Positions 27,125 through 36,411 of a stretch of DNA of 64,000 bases are shown here, piece by piece. This DNA comes from Crocodylus rhombifer. Its lineage: Eukaryota > Chordata > Crocodylia > Crocodylidae. Numbering within the stretch: position 1 is the stretch's first letter; every line of letters starts with the position of its first letter. The stretch covers positions 28,930-92,929 of the forward strand of contig JAVSML010019206.1 of assembly GCA_038503035.1 (NCBI GenBank), read 5' to 3'. The translations under genes and the position numbers were made by a program. Below the pieces are notes generated by a model. It did not search any database. It saw only the letters and a program-made list of their open reading frames with translations, and had not been told where the DNA came from.

Positions 27125-27521
27125 GTCTAAAATGATTAAGCAACCCACGGCTCTAGACCTAGCTCAATATCATTTACTCCAGTCTCCTGTAAGGTGACGC
27201 TGGGACTGAAGAGCCCGCTATCCTGCGTGGCACCACTTTGTGCCCCTGCCCTTCACCCTTCCAGCTCCCACCTGCTTGGCACATGGGGAGGACGCAGCAA
27301 ATGCCTCAAGCTGTTGCTGCAGATGACTGAAGAAGGGCGTTTATGCCCAAAAAGCTCAATTTGTCCAACTATTTGAGCTGCTCTCATAAAAGATGCTGCA
27401 TTTACCCAAAGAACTGTGCCCACCTGTGCCCTTAGACAAGCCCTGGCTCTCTTGTTGCCCGGTGACAGATGCCTGCTGGCAAACACAGGGCGGTGGATGC
27501 GGATGCAGACGCTGCCCCTAC

Positions 27522-27583
27522 CTGCCCAGCTCCTCGCCCGTCTCGTAGTGCTCGTCCAGGTTCTCCTGCCTGAAGACGGTCAT
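27522..27583 (-). CDS. DAPK1: DAPK1 first coding exon (N-terminal 20 residues plus split codon)
   Basis: Read on the minus strand, ATG at 27583-27581 opens MTVFRQENLDEHYETGEELG, then AG followed by a splice donor (GTAGGGG from 27521). The donor splits a serine codon. The DAPK family begins its kinase domain with an EELGSGQF glycine-loop region, and the MTVFRQEN start matches DAPK1 rather than DAPK2 or DAPK3. DAPK1 is a calcium/calmodulin-regulated cytosolic serine/threonine kinase acting in apoptosis and autophagy. Only the residues before the ATP-binding loop are encoded here. A plausible acceptor (TTGCAG ending at 27661, preceded by a pyrimidine-rich stretch) would make the whole exon 27522-27660, with 77 nt of 5' UTR. 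No later DAPK1 exon was recognised at lower coordinates, which fits a long intron. Seen: reading frame, donor and CpG-island context. Inferred: exon boundaries and gene identity. Confidence 0.85.
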
Positions 27584-27597
27584 GATCGCCGGCACCC

Positions 27598-27642
27598 TCA
27601 GGCGCTGCCCGCCCGTGCCAGCCGCAGCGCCTGGCACCTCAT
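27598..27642 (-). promoter_or_regulatory. Upstream ORF in the DAPK1 leader
   Basis: If the exon starts near 27660 as inferred, its leader holds an ATG at 27642-27640 followed by 13 codons and a TGA at 27600-27598. The stop lies 14 nt before the DAPK1 ATG. Such a short upstream frame could lower translation of the main frame. The ATG context (gcgggcATGa) has no strong Kozak match, so leaky scanning is likely. Function is inference. Confidence 0.4.
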
Positions 27643-28641
27643 GCCCGCGCCGGGGGCGTCCTGCAACGAGCCGCGGAAGGAGAAGTCAGGGGGGCGGGGA
27701 GAGCCGGGGCAGCCCCGGGGAACAAAGCTGGGGCGGGCAGGAGGGGCTGAGCGATCCCGGCCTGCGGGCGGCTGCAGGAGCTAGGGCCGAGCCTCCCGCT
27801 CCCGCAGCCACCCCCGCCAGCAAGGCACGCAGCGCAACCCCACCCCACCCCTGCCTGGGCAGCGACATGTCCCCCCCCGGCCCGCCCGCCCGCGGCCACC
27901 TGCCTCCCCACCGCCGCCCGGACCTCACCGCACCGCCCGGGGCCGCGCCGGGAGACAGACTGCAGGCGGCGGCCAATGGAGGCACGCCTGCCACCGCCCC
28001 TAGCTCCGCCCAGCGGAGGGCGGGACTGGGCAGGTGCCGCGCAGGGAGGCGGGGGAGGGGAGCGAGCTCCTCCCGCCTGTGGCGGCGGAGAAATACTAGG
28101 AGCCTTGCTTTGCTCTGCCCCGGGGAGGCACCAACCAGAGGCGGGGAGAGATATCGCCTTGAGCTGTTTGGAGAGACCGTGGCTGTGAGCTGCACCATCG
28201 GCCCGGCATGCTGCCGCTCCTCCCCCTGCCCTGAGGAGGCTCCCGGCTGGGGAGAGGAAGGAGCGGGTCGCAGGGCAGGGGGCGCTCTCAAGCCTTTTTT
28301 GTACCCGGGCCCGTTTGTATACACCAGTGTAAACAACCCAGTGCCCTGCATTTTCTGCCCGGTGCCCCCTAGTATGTGGGGCCACACGTGGCCCCTGGCA
28401 GACTACAACTCGGCCAGCCCGGCTTTCCCACGTGTTTCTTGCTTCTTGGCCTCTTGAAGGCTCAGATCAAGGTAGCAACTCCTTAACCTGGCAGGAGAAA
28501 TACCATGTATGTGGCCACAGAAGGCAGTTTTCCAGAACCGCTTCACAGGAGAACTGGTCTTCTGGCGTGGTTCAGTACCCGCTGAGGTGCAGAGGCTTTA
28601 AGCCCACTTTATGGAAAGGGGAGCTTGCTTTGTGGCCACAT

Positions 28642-28842
28642 GGCTGAAGGCAAGCAAAACTCAGAGGCATCTGAACCCCAAACCTCCGGCTTGGGCCTGC
28701 AAGTAGGATGCCCGCCAAAGTTTTTTGGAAACATCTGAAGCCCCAGGTGGGGGTGGAGGATGTTTGCCAGTAGTTGGGCCACTTATGGTTCTTGATTCTT
28801 GGATTTGGAATTAGTTTGGGCTAATTTGGCCTCGGATACAAG
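28642..28842 (+). repeat. Unclassified dispersed repeat, copy A
   Basis: From CACATGGCTGAAGGCAAGC through GGCATCTGAACCCCAA, AGTAGGATGCCCGCCAAAG and GGGTGGAGGATGTTTGCC to GGGCTAATTTGGCC. The same order of blocks occurs inverted at 34966-35205. No coding potential or known family recognised. Confidence 0.75.
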
Positions 28843-28998
28843 TTTTTAAAAAAAAAAAGAAAAGTGTTTCTCCTTTCAAAAAGAATCCATTTTCAAAGTT
28901 TGCTGATGCATTTTTCAAGTTTGTCCCCAACCCTTTCGTATATTCTTGCAACCCACTTTTGGATCGCAAGCTGTGGGTTGAGAAACGCTGGCCTAAAG

Positions 28999-29212
28999 CA
29001 GGGGGAGGCAACTCCTGGCATGCATGCCAGAGTGTGGCACCCAAAGGTGTTTCATTTGGCCTGCACACCTCGGGGCAGGTCGCAGGGAAGAAGCCAGGGC
29101 TGTGCTATCACAACAAGGATTGGGCCCCTAGCAGCTCCCCCTGCTGCCCTCCCTCAAGGCACACCACAATTGGAGGGTGTTTTGGGCACTACTTAAAAAC
29201 TGCCAACCCCTG
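28999..29212. mobile_element. Small hAT element, 214 bp
   Basis: CAGGGGGAGGCAACTCC at the left, CAGGGGTTGGCAGTTTTT inverted at the right. Flanks GCCTAAAG and TCCTAGAG agree at 6 of 8. It abuts a hAT-like end (GTGGGTTGAGAAACGCTG, about 28850-28990) on the left and a CR1 tail on the right. Confidence 0.65.
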
Positions 29213-29220
29213 TCCTAGAG

Positions 29221-29480
29221 TCACAGAGAAGTCAAGCTGGAAGGGACCTCCAAAGGTCGTCTAATCCAACCCCCTGCCTGAGACAGGATCATCCCTTTCC
29301 AAACCATCCCACACAACCATAATCTAAACTCTACTAGGAATACTCTCAACCCTGACACAACACATACCTAACACCCTAACCTGCCACAAAGCACGGGAAC
29401 CACAACATCCAACATCCTGCTTCTATAAAATGTTCTCAATATGCACTCAAGAGGTCTGACCCAACCTGTCCCAAAAGACA
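29221..29480 (-). mobile_element. CR1 3' tail fragment
   Basis: Minus-strand CR1 tail: GTCACAGAGAAGTCAAGCTG, GGAAGGGACCTCCAAAGG and CCAACCCCCTGCCTGAG, followed by diverged CR1 3' UTR to about 29480. It lies immediately after a small hAT element. No coding part is left. Confidence 0.7.
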
Positions 29481-30620
29481 AGGCTGAAGTGGCATGACTT
29501 TATATTCCATTTGTATTTGTCAATATGCATTTTTTTTTATGAAATGCTGATACTTTAGGGTGTCTAATTCCTTCCTTGTTACCTTTAATTGTGGAAAGCT
29601 GAGGTTTGAAAAAAAGGAACTGGGAATAAGGAAGCAACTTCAGCCTCATCCCAGAAGAGAAGGATATACCTCCCCTCCAGAAAGTACCAACCCTCCACTG
29701 CTTGCTCCTCAAAATATTCCCTCCCCCCCAGGTATTTGGGTGTCACTACTTGGGGGGGTACCCCCCAGGTGAACAAGGCAGGCTGTTGACCTGTTTTGGT
29801 CAAATTGACCTAAGCACCCAGTTATAAGGATCCTTTGTAGCGGGGACTTTGTGTTTACCTGGATCTCTTGAGCACATATCTTAACAATATTTCATAGAAG
29901 CAGGACATTGGCTGCCGTGGTTCCCTTGCTTTACCTGTGGCAAGTTCTGGTGTTAGGTCTGTGTTGAAGTCAGGGTTGAAGGTGGTTTGGACGGGGATGA
30001 TCCTGCCTCAGGCAAGGGGTTGGACAAGATCAGGGGTGGGCAATTATTTCGGGTGGAGGGCCATTTACCCAGTTTTGGCAAGCTGTCGAGGGCCACATGG
30101 GTAGCCCCGCCCCTTGACAGGTGCCCTCCCCCTGATCACCATCTTAGGACAATGTCCCAATGTCTTGGGACCAGTGTCCCAGGGTCAGCACCGGTGGGGC
30201 CCAAAGCAGGGCACAGGTTGGCAGGGATCTGTGGAACTGGGCTGAGCTACACCAGCCAGGAGATGGGGGAGCTGGCCCAGCTCCATAGAGCCCCTGCTGG
30301 CTGGGATCCTGTGCTCCTGCCACCGGTGCGGGCCCTGTGCACCCGCACCCATTCACTCACAGTGCCCCCCCACCCAGCCCTGTGGTACAGGTGGAGGGCA
30401 GCATGCAGCCCCAACCCCCTGCTCCCTGGCAGGGAAGGAGCTGGTGCTGAGTGCAGGGGAAAAGCAGCCCCTCGCCCACCCTGTGGCCCATGCTGCCTGC
30501 TGCAGCTGCTCACAGCCTATGTGGGGCTGTCCTGAGCAGGCACAGGCAGCCCCATGTGGGCTGTGAGTGGTTGCAGTGCACGGTGCCAGCCACAGGGTGG
30601 GCGTGGGGCCACTTTTCCCC

Positions 30621-31199
30621 CATAGAACCAAAGAAGTAGGGTGGGAAGGGACCTTGTAGATCTTCAAGTCTGACCCCCTGCCTGGGCAGGAGAAAAACTG
30701 GGCTCAAATGACTCCAGCCAGGTAGGCATCAAGCCTCTTCTTAAAGACCCCCAGGGTAGGAGCCAGCACCACTTCCCTTGGAAGTTGGTTCCAGATCCTA
30801 GCCGCCCTGACCGTGAAGTATTTCTTATGGATGCCTAATTTAAACCTACTCTCCAACAACTTGTGGCCGTTATTCCTTGTTACGCCAGGGGGCGCTAGGG
30901 GAAACAAGGTCTCCCCCAAACTCTTCTGGTCCCCCTAGTGAGTTTATAGATGGTCACCAGGTCCCCCCTCAGCCTTCTCTTGTGAAGGCTGAACAGGTTC
31001 AGGTCCCACAGTCTCTCGTTGTAGGGTCTGCCCTGCTGTCCCCGGATCATGCGGGTGGCCCTCCTCTGGACCCTCTCAATGTTGTTCACATCCCTCCTGA
31101 AGTGGGGTGCCCAGAACTGGACACAGTACTCCAGCTGTGGCCTGACCAGTGTTGCGTAGGAGGGGAGGATCACCTCCTTGGCCCTGCTTGAGATGCACC
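30621..31199 (-). mobile_element. CR1 LINE fragment, 5'-truncated, joined to 28S rRNA sequence
   Basis: Minus-strand CR1 from its 3' end (30621) through the RT C-terminal region (YCVQFWAPHFRRDV, QRRATRMIRGQQGRP). There is a frameshift between the two coding pieces near 30900. Homology stops at GATGCACC (31199), where the 36.4 kb copy continues CTGTGGTTGC but this copy passes directly into 28S rRNA. Confidence 0.92.
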
Positions 31200-31384
31200 A
31201 GACCCGTCTTGAAACACGGACCAAGGAGTCTAACATGTGCGCGAGTCAGAGGCTCGAACGAAAGCCCGTGCCGCAATGAAGGTGAGGGCCGGCGCGCGCC
31301 GGCTGAGGTGGGATCCCGAGGCCACCATTTGCGGAGGGTGCACCACCGGCCCGTTTCGCCTGCCCGATCGGGGAGGTGGAGCAC
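31200..31384 (+). pseudogene. 28S rRNA fragment fused to CR1
   Basis: Contains conserved large-subunit rRNA segments: GACCCGTCTTGAAACACGG, ACCAAGGAGTCTAAC, TGCGCGAGTC, GCAATGAAGGT, GTGGGATCCCGAGGCC, CACCACCGGCCCGT and GGGGAGGTGGAGCA. The sense strand is plus, opposite to the adjoining CR1. About 185 bp with small changes and deletions, so it is not a working gene. A CC at the join belongs to both CR1 and 28S, which is microhomology expected of a template switch. The far end abuts the hAT arm (GCACCAGCTTG) with similar overlap. Confidence 0.9.
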
Positions 31385-32451
31385 CAGCTTGTAACCCACC
31401 CCCACTGCCAGCCTGGGCCCTGCGCCGGCTCTGGGCTCACCCATCAGGGCTGTGTTTGGCAACAGCAGCTGTTTGGTGTGGAGAAAAGTGGTCCCCCTGC
31501 TTGCCGTGCTGGGCAGTGTTTGCTACTGCTGCCTGCCTGGAGCTCATGTGCTGGGCAGCCCAGAGGCGGTGGTGGCAAACACTGCCCTGCGTGGCAAGTG
31601 GAGGGGCTGCAGCTGCTGCTGCCATGCGCAGCTCCCATGGGCGAGCCCAGAGCCAGCATGGGGCCCAGGCTGGCTGCATGGGTGGGTTACAAGCTGGTGC
31701 GGAGCACAGGGTAAATGTGGCCCCTCCCTACCCTGTGGCCAGCGCCGTTCACAGCCTGTGTGGGGATGCCTATGCCTGCTCATGTGGGCTGTGAGTGGCT
31801 GCAGCACAGAGCGCTGGCCATGGGGCAGGGGAAAGGCCATGAGGTCCCAGGCCAGAAGCCCCATGGGCTGGATAGAATGGCCTCTTGGGCCAGATCTGGC
31901 TCATGGGCCATATTTTGCCCACCCCTGGACTAGATGGCCACTGAAAGTCCCTTCCGGCTCTACTTCTGTCTAACTGGCATATGGAAGGTTGGGGAACCTA
32001 AAGTCTATTCCTACCAACTCTTGCCTGGCCCTACTAATAGCAAGGCTTGCCCACCAACTTAAAACTTGCCTGCTCCACAGTGATCACCTCAAAGGTGGCT
32101 AAAAGAGGCAGAGCCATTCACCATTCCCCAGCAGGCCTGGCACCCCTTGAATGAGAACAGTCTGCTTCATCTGAAGACACCTCCCTCCCATGCATGAAAA
32201 TACATCTCTTGAGGAAAATACATCTCTTGAGGCATGATCTTTCTGGCTAGTTCTAGCAACAGTCAGGTTTTACCCAGTTTCTCTGTAGGGCTGCATAAAA
32301 AATGTTTGGTAATGCATGCAGTGGTGAAAATCATACCAGACCCAGCACAAAGAGCAACAATCTCATATGCTCTACAGAAATGTAAATGTTTAAATATTTT
32401 TATGGCTCACTGAAGTTTGAATGCCTATTTTAAGTCTGACAAGGCTCTTTG

Positions 32452-33600
32452 CGTGAATCTGATATCTTTTATTAGACCAACTTAAATAGTTGGAAAACAA
32501 TTATTAAGCAAGCTTTTGGATTCAAAAACCCTTCATCAGGCTAAGGAAGTTTCAGCAGTTAGTGTGCGCTCTTCCTGGATGGAATGAAAAGTAAAGAAGC
32601 CAGAGGCTGGTCTGGTAAGCATACAAGACAGGTAGTCAGTGAAAATGTAGATTGAGGAGTCAAAGGGTGAGAGAGAGGCTGGGGGGGAAGGGGAAAGAGA
32701 GAGAAGGGGGATGAATAGTGGAGAGATACCTGTGGAGTCAGCTGTCAGGCAGGTTATAATGTGTCATAAATCCAATGTCAGTATTTAGTCCATGATTTTT
32801 AGTATCCAGGAGGTTGATGAAGTGCAGTTCATAGGCTCGTCTTTGGGAAGTGTTTTGTAAGTTTCCTTTGAGGATCAGGACTAAAAGATTGGAGAGAGAG
32901 TGGTTTTCTTGTGAGAAATGTGTCCCACAGGTAACTGGGTATTCCTGTCTATGATAGATTTCCAGTGTGCATTCATTCTGGTGTGCAGTTGTTTGGTCTC
33001 TCCTACGTATTTTCCATCAGGGCATTTGGTGCATTGGATGAGATTTATTACACTGCTGGAGGTGCAGCTGTAAGATCCAGGAATGCTGATGGCTCTGTTG
33101 TGGGGTTTAGTAATTGTGGGGGTGGTGGAGATGTGTTGGAAGGTTTTGCATTTCTTGTTGTGGCATGGTCTGGATCCATTCGGTGTGTTCTGGGCTTGAG
33201 GAAGTTTGCTTCTGGTGATGAGGTTAGCGAGGTTCAGTGCTTGTTTGAAGGCTAGGATGGGTGGCTCTGGGAAGATCTTTTTAAGAGTAGGGTCTCTTTC
33301 TAGTATGGGTTGCAATTGTTTGAGAATTTTCCATATAGGTTTGAGGGAGGGGTGATATGTCATAACCAGCGGTGTGCGATTTGTGGGGGGTTTCTTCTGT
33401 ACTGCAGCAGTTTTTCACGTGGTATCCAGGTGGCTGTTTCAAACTTACTATCTATCTCTCTGGAGGAGTGTCCTTGTTGGGTGAAAGCCTTTTTAAGATT
33501 TGTGAGGTGACAATCCTGGGTGTTTTCTTCAGTGCAAATTCAGTGGTATCTGAGGGCTTGGCTGTATATCACAGTTTTTTGGGTGTGTTTAGGATGATAT
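32452..33600 (-). mobile_element. Penelope-like retroelement fragment
   Basis: The 3' end at about 32452 reads, on the minus strand, as an AAAAGATATCAGATTCAC tail preceded by a CCTGATGAAGG hairpin-like block, typical of vertebrate Penelope-like elements. The ORF 33363-32881 begins MTYHPSLKPIWKIL (end of the RT thumb) and holds a cysteine pair (CHNKKC). A GIY-YIG endonuclease domain follows, with NLIQCTKC, KYVGET and a following Arg in HTRMNAH. In-frame TGA codons lie just upstream, near 33415 and 33439, so it is a dead, 5'-truncated copy. The 5' limit is approximate. Confidence 0.85.
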
Positions 33601-34044
33601 ACCAGGGTACAGTAACAAGCAGTATTTGGTGTGTGTGTGAGAGAGAGAAATTCAACTACTTGTGTTTGCAGGGCTTCTCCCATTATGTTTGATTTTCATC
33701 AACTTCTCTCAGATCTGCACATACCAGTGTCCAATTTGAAACAATCATCTTGGTGCCTGTTATTAATTGGCATCATCCCAAGTAAGAACTGGGGCCATCA
33801 TTTCAACTTCTGAAACAAGTGTTAAAGTACGAGTTGTTACAATTTCCTGTATACTCTGGTGCACAGTCTCAGGGAACATATGACCTTGGATGGCTGAATA
33901 GCTTTTACCTTCATCTGACGTGTCAGATCTCTCTCTCTCTCTCAAAAAAAAAATTGCTCATCAAAAGGTGAAGACAAGTTCACCACAGTCATATGCTTTT
34001 ACATGTATTTAATTTAATACCTGAGGCAGCCTGGGGTACTTGTA

Positions 34045-34165
34045 AGGACAGGACACTGAGAACTAGTGCCTGGATTCTGACTTGCCACAGTCATGTGTGT
34101 GACTTTAGGCAAGCATTTAAAATCTCTGTGCCTCAATTGATGTAGGGTGTAAAATGGTGTAACTC
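34045..34165 (+). repeat. MIR-like SINE fragment
   Basis: GACTTTAGGCAAGCATTTAA, AATCTCTGTGCCTCAATTG and GTAAAATGGTG follow the conserved core and 3' part of MIR SINEs. Degraded, as expected for an ancient amniote repeat. Confidence 0.65.
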
Positions 34166-34965
34166 AAAGGATCCCCGAATTTCAAATCATATAGGGCTAC
34201 CTTTGAAGAGTGGAAGTGTGTAGACTACTTACCCAGAAGAGAGCTCAGAAATGTATGTAGTATATTCCATTTATGTGCATAGCCTAGGGACTGAAAAAAA
34301 GGCTATGCATTTATCCAGGCTTAATGCAAGCAATGCTCATTAAGGACACAGCCATGTCAGTGCTGTGGTATGAGCAGTCCTGAAGCTGACTAGCATTTGT
34401 GATTTTCAGGGCTTCTGCTACCTAGTTTGGGGACTGCTGTTACATGCCTGGAAACTGATAGTAGTAGGTTCACAGCGACTATTAGAATCTCTTGAAAAGG
34501 AGGGGAGAGAACAACCTTGAAAATGACTAGCTCCCACTTTTTAAAGCTTCCAACAGCAGCACTTTGACAGTCAAGGATGAAAGGAAACCAAGCCAGAAAA
34601 AGCCTGGCTGTGTGTGGCTCGATGAGATAGACACCTGCCCTAGAAAAGACAGGACCCTAGGTTCTTGCCTCTGTTTATAATGGTATTTCTGCATTTGACA
34701 GTCATCAGATAAAATGAAGAGAAGCGTGGGGAGGAGAGGCCAAAACACACGGCAGTGCATGTCTCCATGAGGTGCAGAGCCAGGCCTGAATTCTCACATT
34801 GGCTTGAATTCCTTCTGGTCCTATCTAAGGCGGTCCACCTCCTGGGGCAGCCATGGTGCACCTGGTGGGAACACTCATTCCTCTGCTTCAGCTCCCCCAA
34901 TATGGCCTCATCCTCTTACCTGCCGCACCTTGATGTAAAGCTCAATATATTTAGGAGGCTTTTTT

Positions 34966-35205
34966 TTAAAGGAAAATTTTCATGTGCCAGGCCAAATTAG
35001 CAAGATCAGGCCCAAATCCATTTGAAACATTCAAGAACCATATGTGGCCCTGCTACCGGCAAGTATCCTCCACCCCAGCCTGAGGCTTCAGATACTTCCA
35101 AATCCTTTGGCAGGCATCCTACATGCAAGCCCAAGTCCAGGGCTTGGGGTTCAGATGCCCCTGAGTTTTGCTTGCCCTCAGCTGTATGGCCACAGGAGCA
35201 AGCTA
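34966..35205 (-). repeat. Unclassified dispersed repeat, copy B (inverted)
   Basis: The reverse complement matches 28642-28842 over most of its length (GGCAAGCAAAACTCAGG, GGCATCTGAACCCCAAG, GTAGGATGCCTGCCAAAGG, GGGTGGAGGATACTTGCC, GCTAATTTGGCC). Copy B is slightly longer. The short ORFs here are chance frames. Confidence 0.75.
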
Positions 35206-36411
35206 GGGAGGAGTCTCCCATTTTCATAAAGTCAGCATGTAGCCAAGATCCTTCCACTGGAAGCTGGCCAGTGGGAGGCTAACTATGAGGCTGTCATAGG
35301 GAGTCCTGTCTGCAAGCAGACAAGGGCGCACCCTCCACTACACCATGCCATTTTAATTGCATTACCTTCATCAGGAGATTTCCCCTGAGGCCACTGTGGT
35401 CATGGTATTTCCCCTGCCAGGTAAATAAGTACTTAGGAGGCTTCTTTCAGAAAAGCTGCATTTGGCCTTTAGTGCCTTGCTCTGCCCTGCTCATCGTCAG
35501 GCTACCCAGTCCTCATGTCCTAACCTGAGTGGGGCTCGCTTTCTCCAAAGTCTGCAGTCTGTACTGACTTCCAGGCTACACCGGGCCTGGGAGTTCTCTG
35601 GGTAGTTCCCCTGGTTGTCCCCAGGATGCGGCCTTTTGGGGCACTCAGGCCTTTGCCTAGGTTTTTCCCTTTGCCTGTACTTATATGAAACATGCTACTT
35701 GGCACTCTGTGATTCTCAGCAGAGCTCCTGCCTTTCTGGGGATCTGGGCCCAACTGGGCCTCACCAGACCTGATTCCCTTGCAACAGGGCCCAGGTCCTG
35801 ATCTAAATCCATGGTGCTTTGGCTCCACAAGCCAGAGGAATGAGGGGCGTGGGCTGGTTTGCCAGATTGGGTCCTGCACTGCCTGTGTCTGGCCTGTATT
35901 CACAGATCCAGCCCTCTGTGATCTCAGCTATCTGGCCGGTAGAGCTCCCTATTGGTTCAGAAAGTTGACAGCACAAGAGTGGTGCCATTGCTCCCCTGCC
36001 ACTAAATTTTCAGCCCTTTAATTCTAGCATCTGTTGCCTTTTGCAGCTTGCCTCCCTGCAAGTTGCACTTGCTTTGCTTAAGTGACAGGGCTCCTTATAC
36101 CTTCATTATCAGCCTAACTTCTGCAGTTCTTACTTCACTCAAGTAACGGGCCTGTTGTAGCCTATGTAACTTCTGTTGTCTGCCCACTGGGCCATCTTCA
36201 ACAGAAGGGAGGGAAGGGTAGCCTGGTGACTGAGACACTTTGTTATGCAAGTGGGAGATGGGGTTGAAATTCTTCAGAATGAGGAAGGCCTAGACTGTGG
36301 GTACCCATTTGCCCCACTCCCTCTGCAGGTGGCCTAATCCTTAGGCATTGGGTTAAAAGATAGGAAGACATCACTGTTTTCTTCCTTGTTCCTCCATCAA
36401 ATAGACACTAG

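Larger units (their letters stand above)
1..27521 (-). other. DAPK1: Intron of DAPK1 (host sequence between listed repeats)
   Basis: DNA downstream of the exon donor at 27521, in the sense of the gene. Between the repeats listed separately I see only unremarkable AT-rich sequence with short homopolymer runs. These stretches are 1-1095, 1262-3710, 4013-5689, 9730-10085, 11004-12403, 12811-15193, 16161-18298, 19365-20454, 20659-21637, 22251-25425 and 25886-26883. No kinase-domain exon, RNA gene or other coding exon was recognised. A poorly conserved or very small exon could be missed by eye. Confidence 0.65.
27420..28330 (-). promoter_or_regulatory. CpG island / DAPK1 promoter region
   Basis: GC-rich, CpG-dense sequence that contrasts sharply with the AT-rich flanks. 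It contains GC boxes of the CCGCCC type (for example 27993-28000 and 28004-28011) and a CCAAT motif at 27973-27977. It covers the DAPK1 start codon and probably a non-coding first exon. A possible first-exon donor (CAG/GTGGCC on the minus strand) lies near 27900. No TATA box was seen at a useful spacing, as is usual for CpG-island promoters. Human DAPK1 also has a promoter CpG island. Initiation on both strands is possible but not shown. Long overlapping ORFs here on both strands are by-products of GC richness. Confidence 0.75.
30031..31927. mobile_element. Foldback hAT element carrying a later CR1-28S insertion
   Basis: Terminal inverted repeats CAGGGGTGGGCAATTATTT (30031) and CAGGGGTGGGCAAAATATGG (reverse strand from 31927). 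The 8-bp flanks GACAAGAT and GACTAGAT differ at one base. The interior is a long imperfect palindrome: about 31381-31545 pairs with 31548-31710, and about 30500-30620 pairs with 31710-31830. No transposase is present. The left arm is interrupted at 30621-31384. Overlapping long ORFs on both strands here are products of the palindrome, not genes. Confidence 0.85.
29930..31980 (+). mobile_element. Old CR1 3' tail, split by a hAT insertion
   Basis: Plus-strand CR1 tail sequence (GATGATCCTGCCTCAGGCA, then GGGGTTGGAC) ends at 30030 and resumes at 31928 with GACTAGATGGCC and the terminal GTCCCTTCCGGCTCTACTTC block. The 1.9 kb between is a hAT element with its own later insertion. The reverse orientation to the inner CR1 shows these are separate events. 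The left limit is approximate. Confidence 0.75.
33601..36411. other. Intergenic stretch without recognised genes
   Basis: Apart from the MIR fragment and dispersed repeat copy B, nothing recognisable. Contains a short GT/GA-rich run near 33630-33650 and a (CT)n run near 33930. The 127-codon minus-strand ORF near 35.5-35.9 kb has no recognisable domain. Confidence 0.6.

Noticed and set aside
27582..28457. Long ORFs on both strands of the CpG island (291 codons plus, 248 and 233 codons minus)
   Set aside because: They are GC-rich open frames with low-complexity Pro/Ala/Gly composition, overlap each other and the DAPK1 leader, and show no domain.
31200..31384. A functional rRNA gene or rDNA unit
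   Set aside because: Only about 185 bp of 28S with deletions, bounded by CR1 and a hAT arm; no 18S, 5.8S or spacer.
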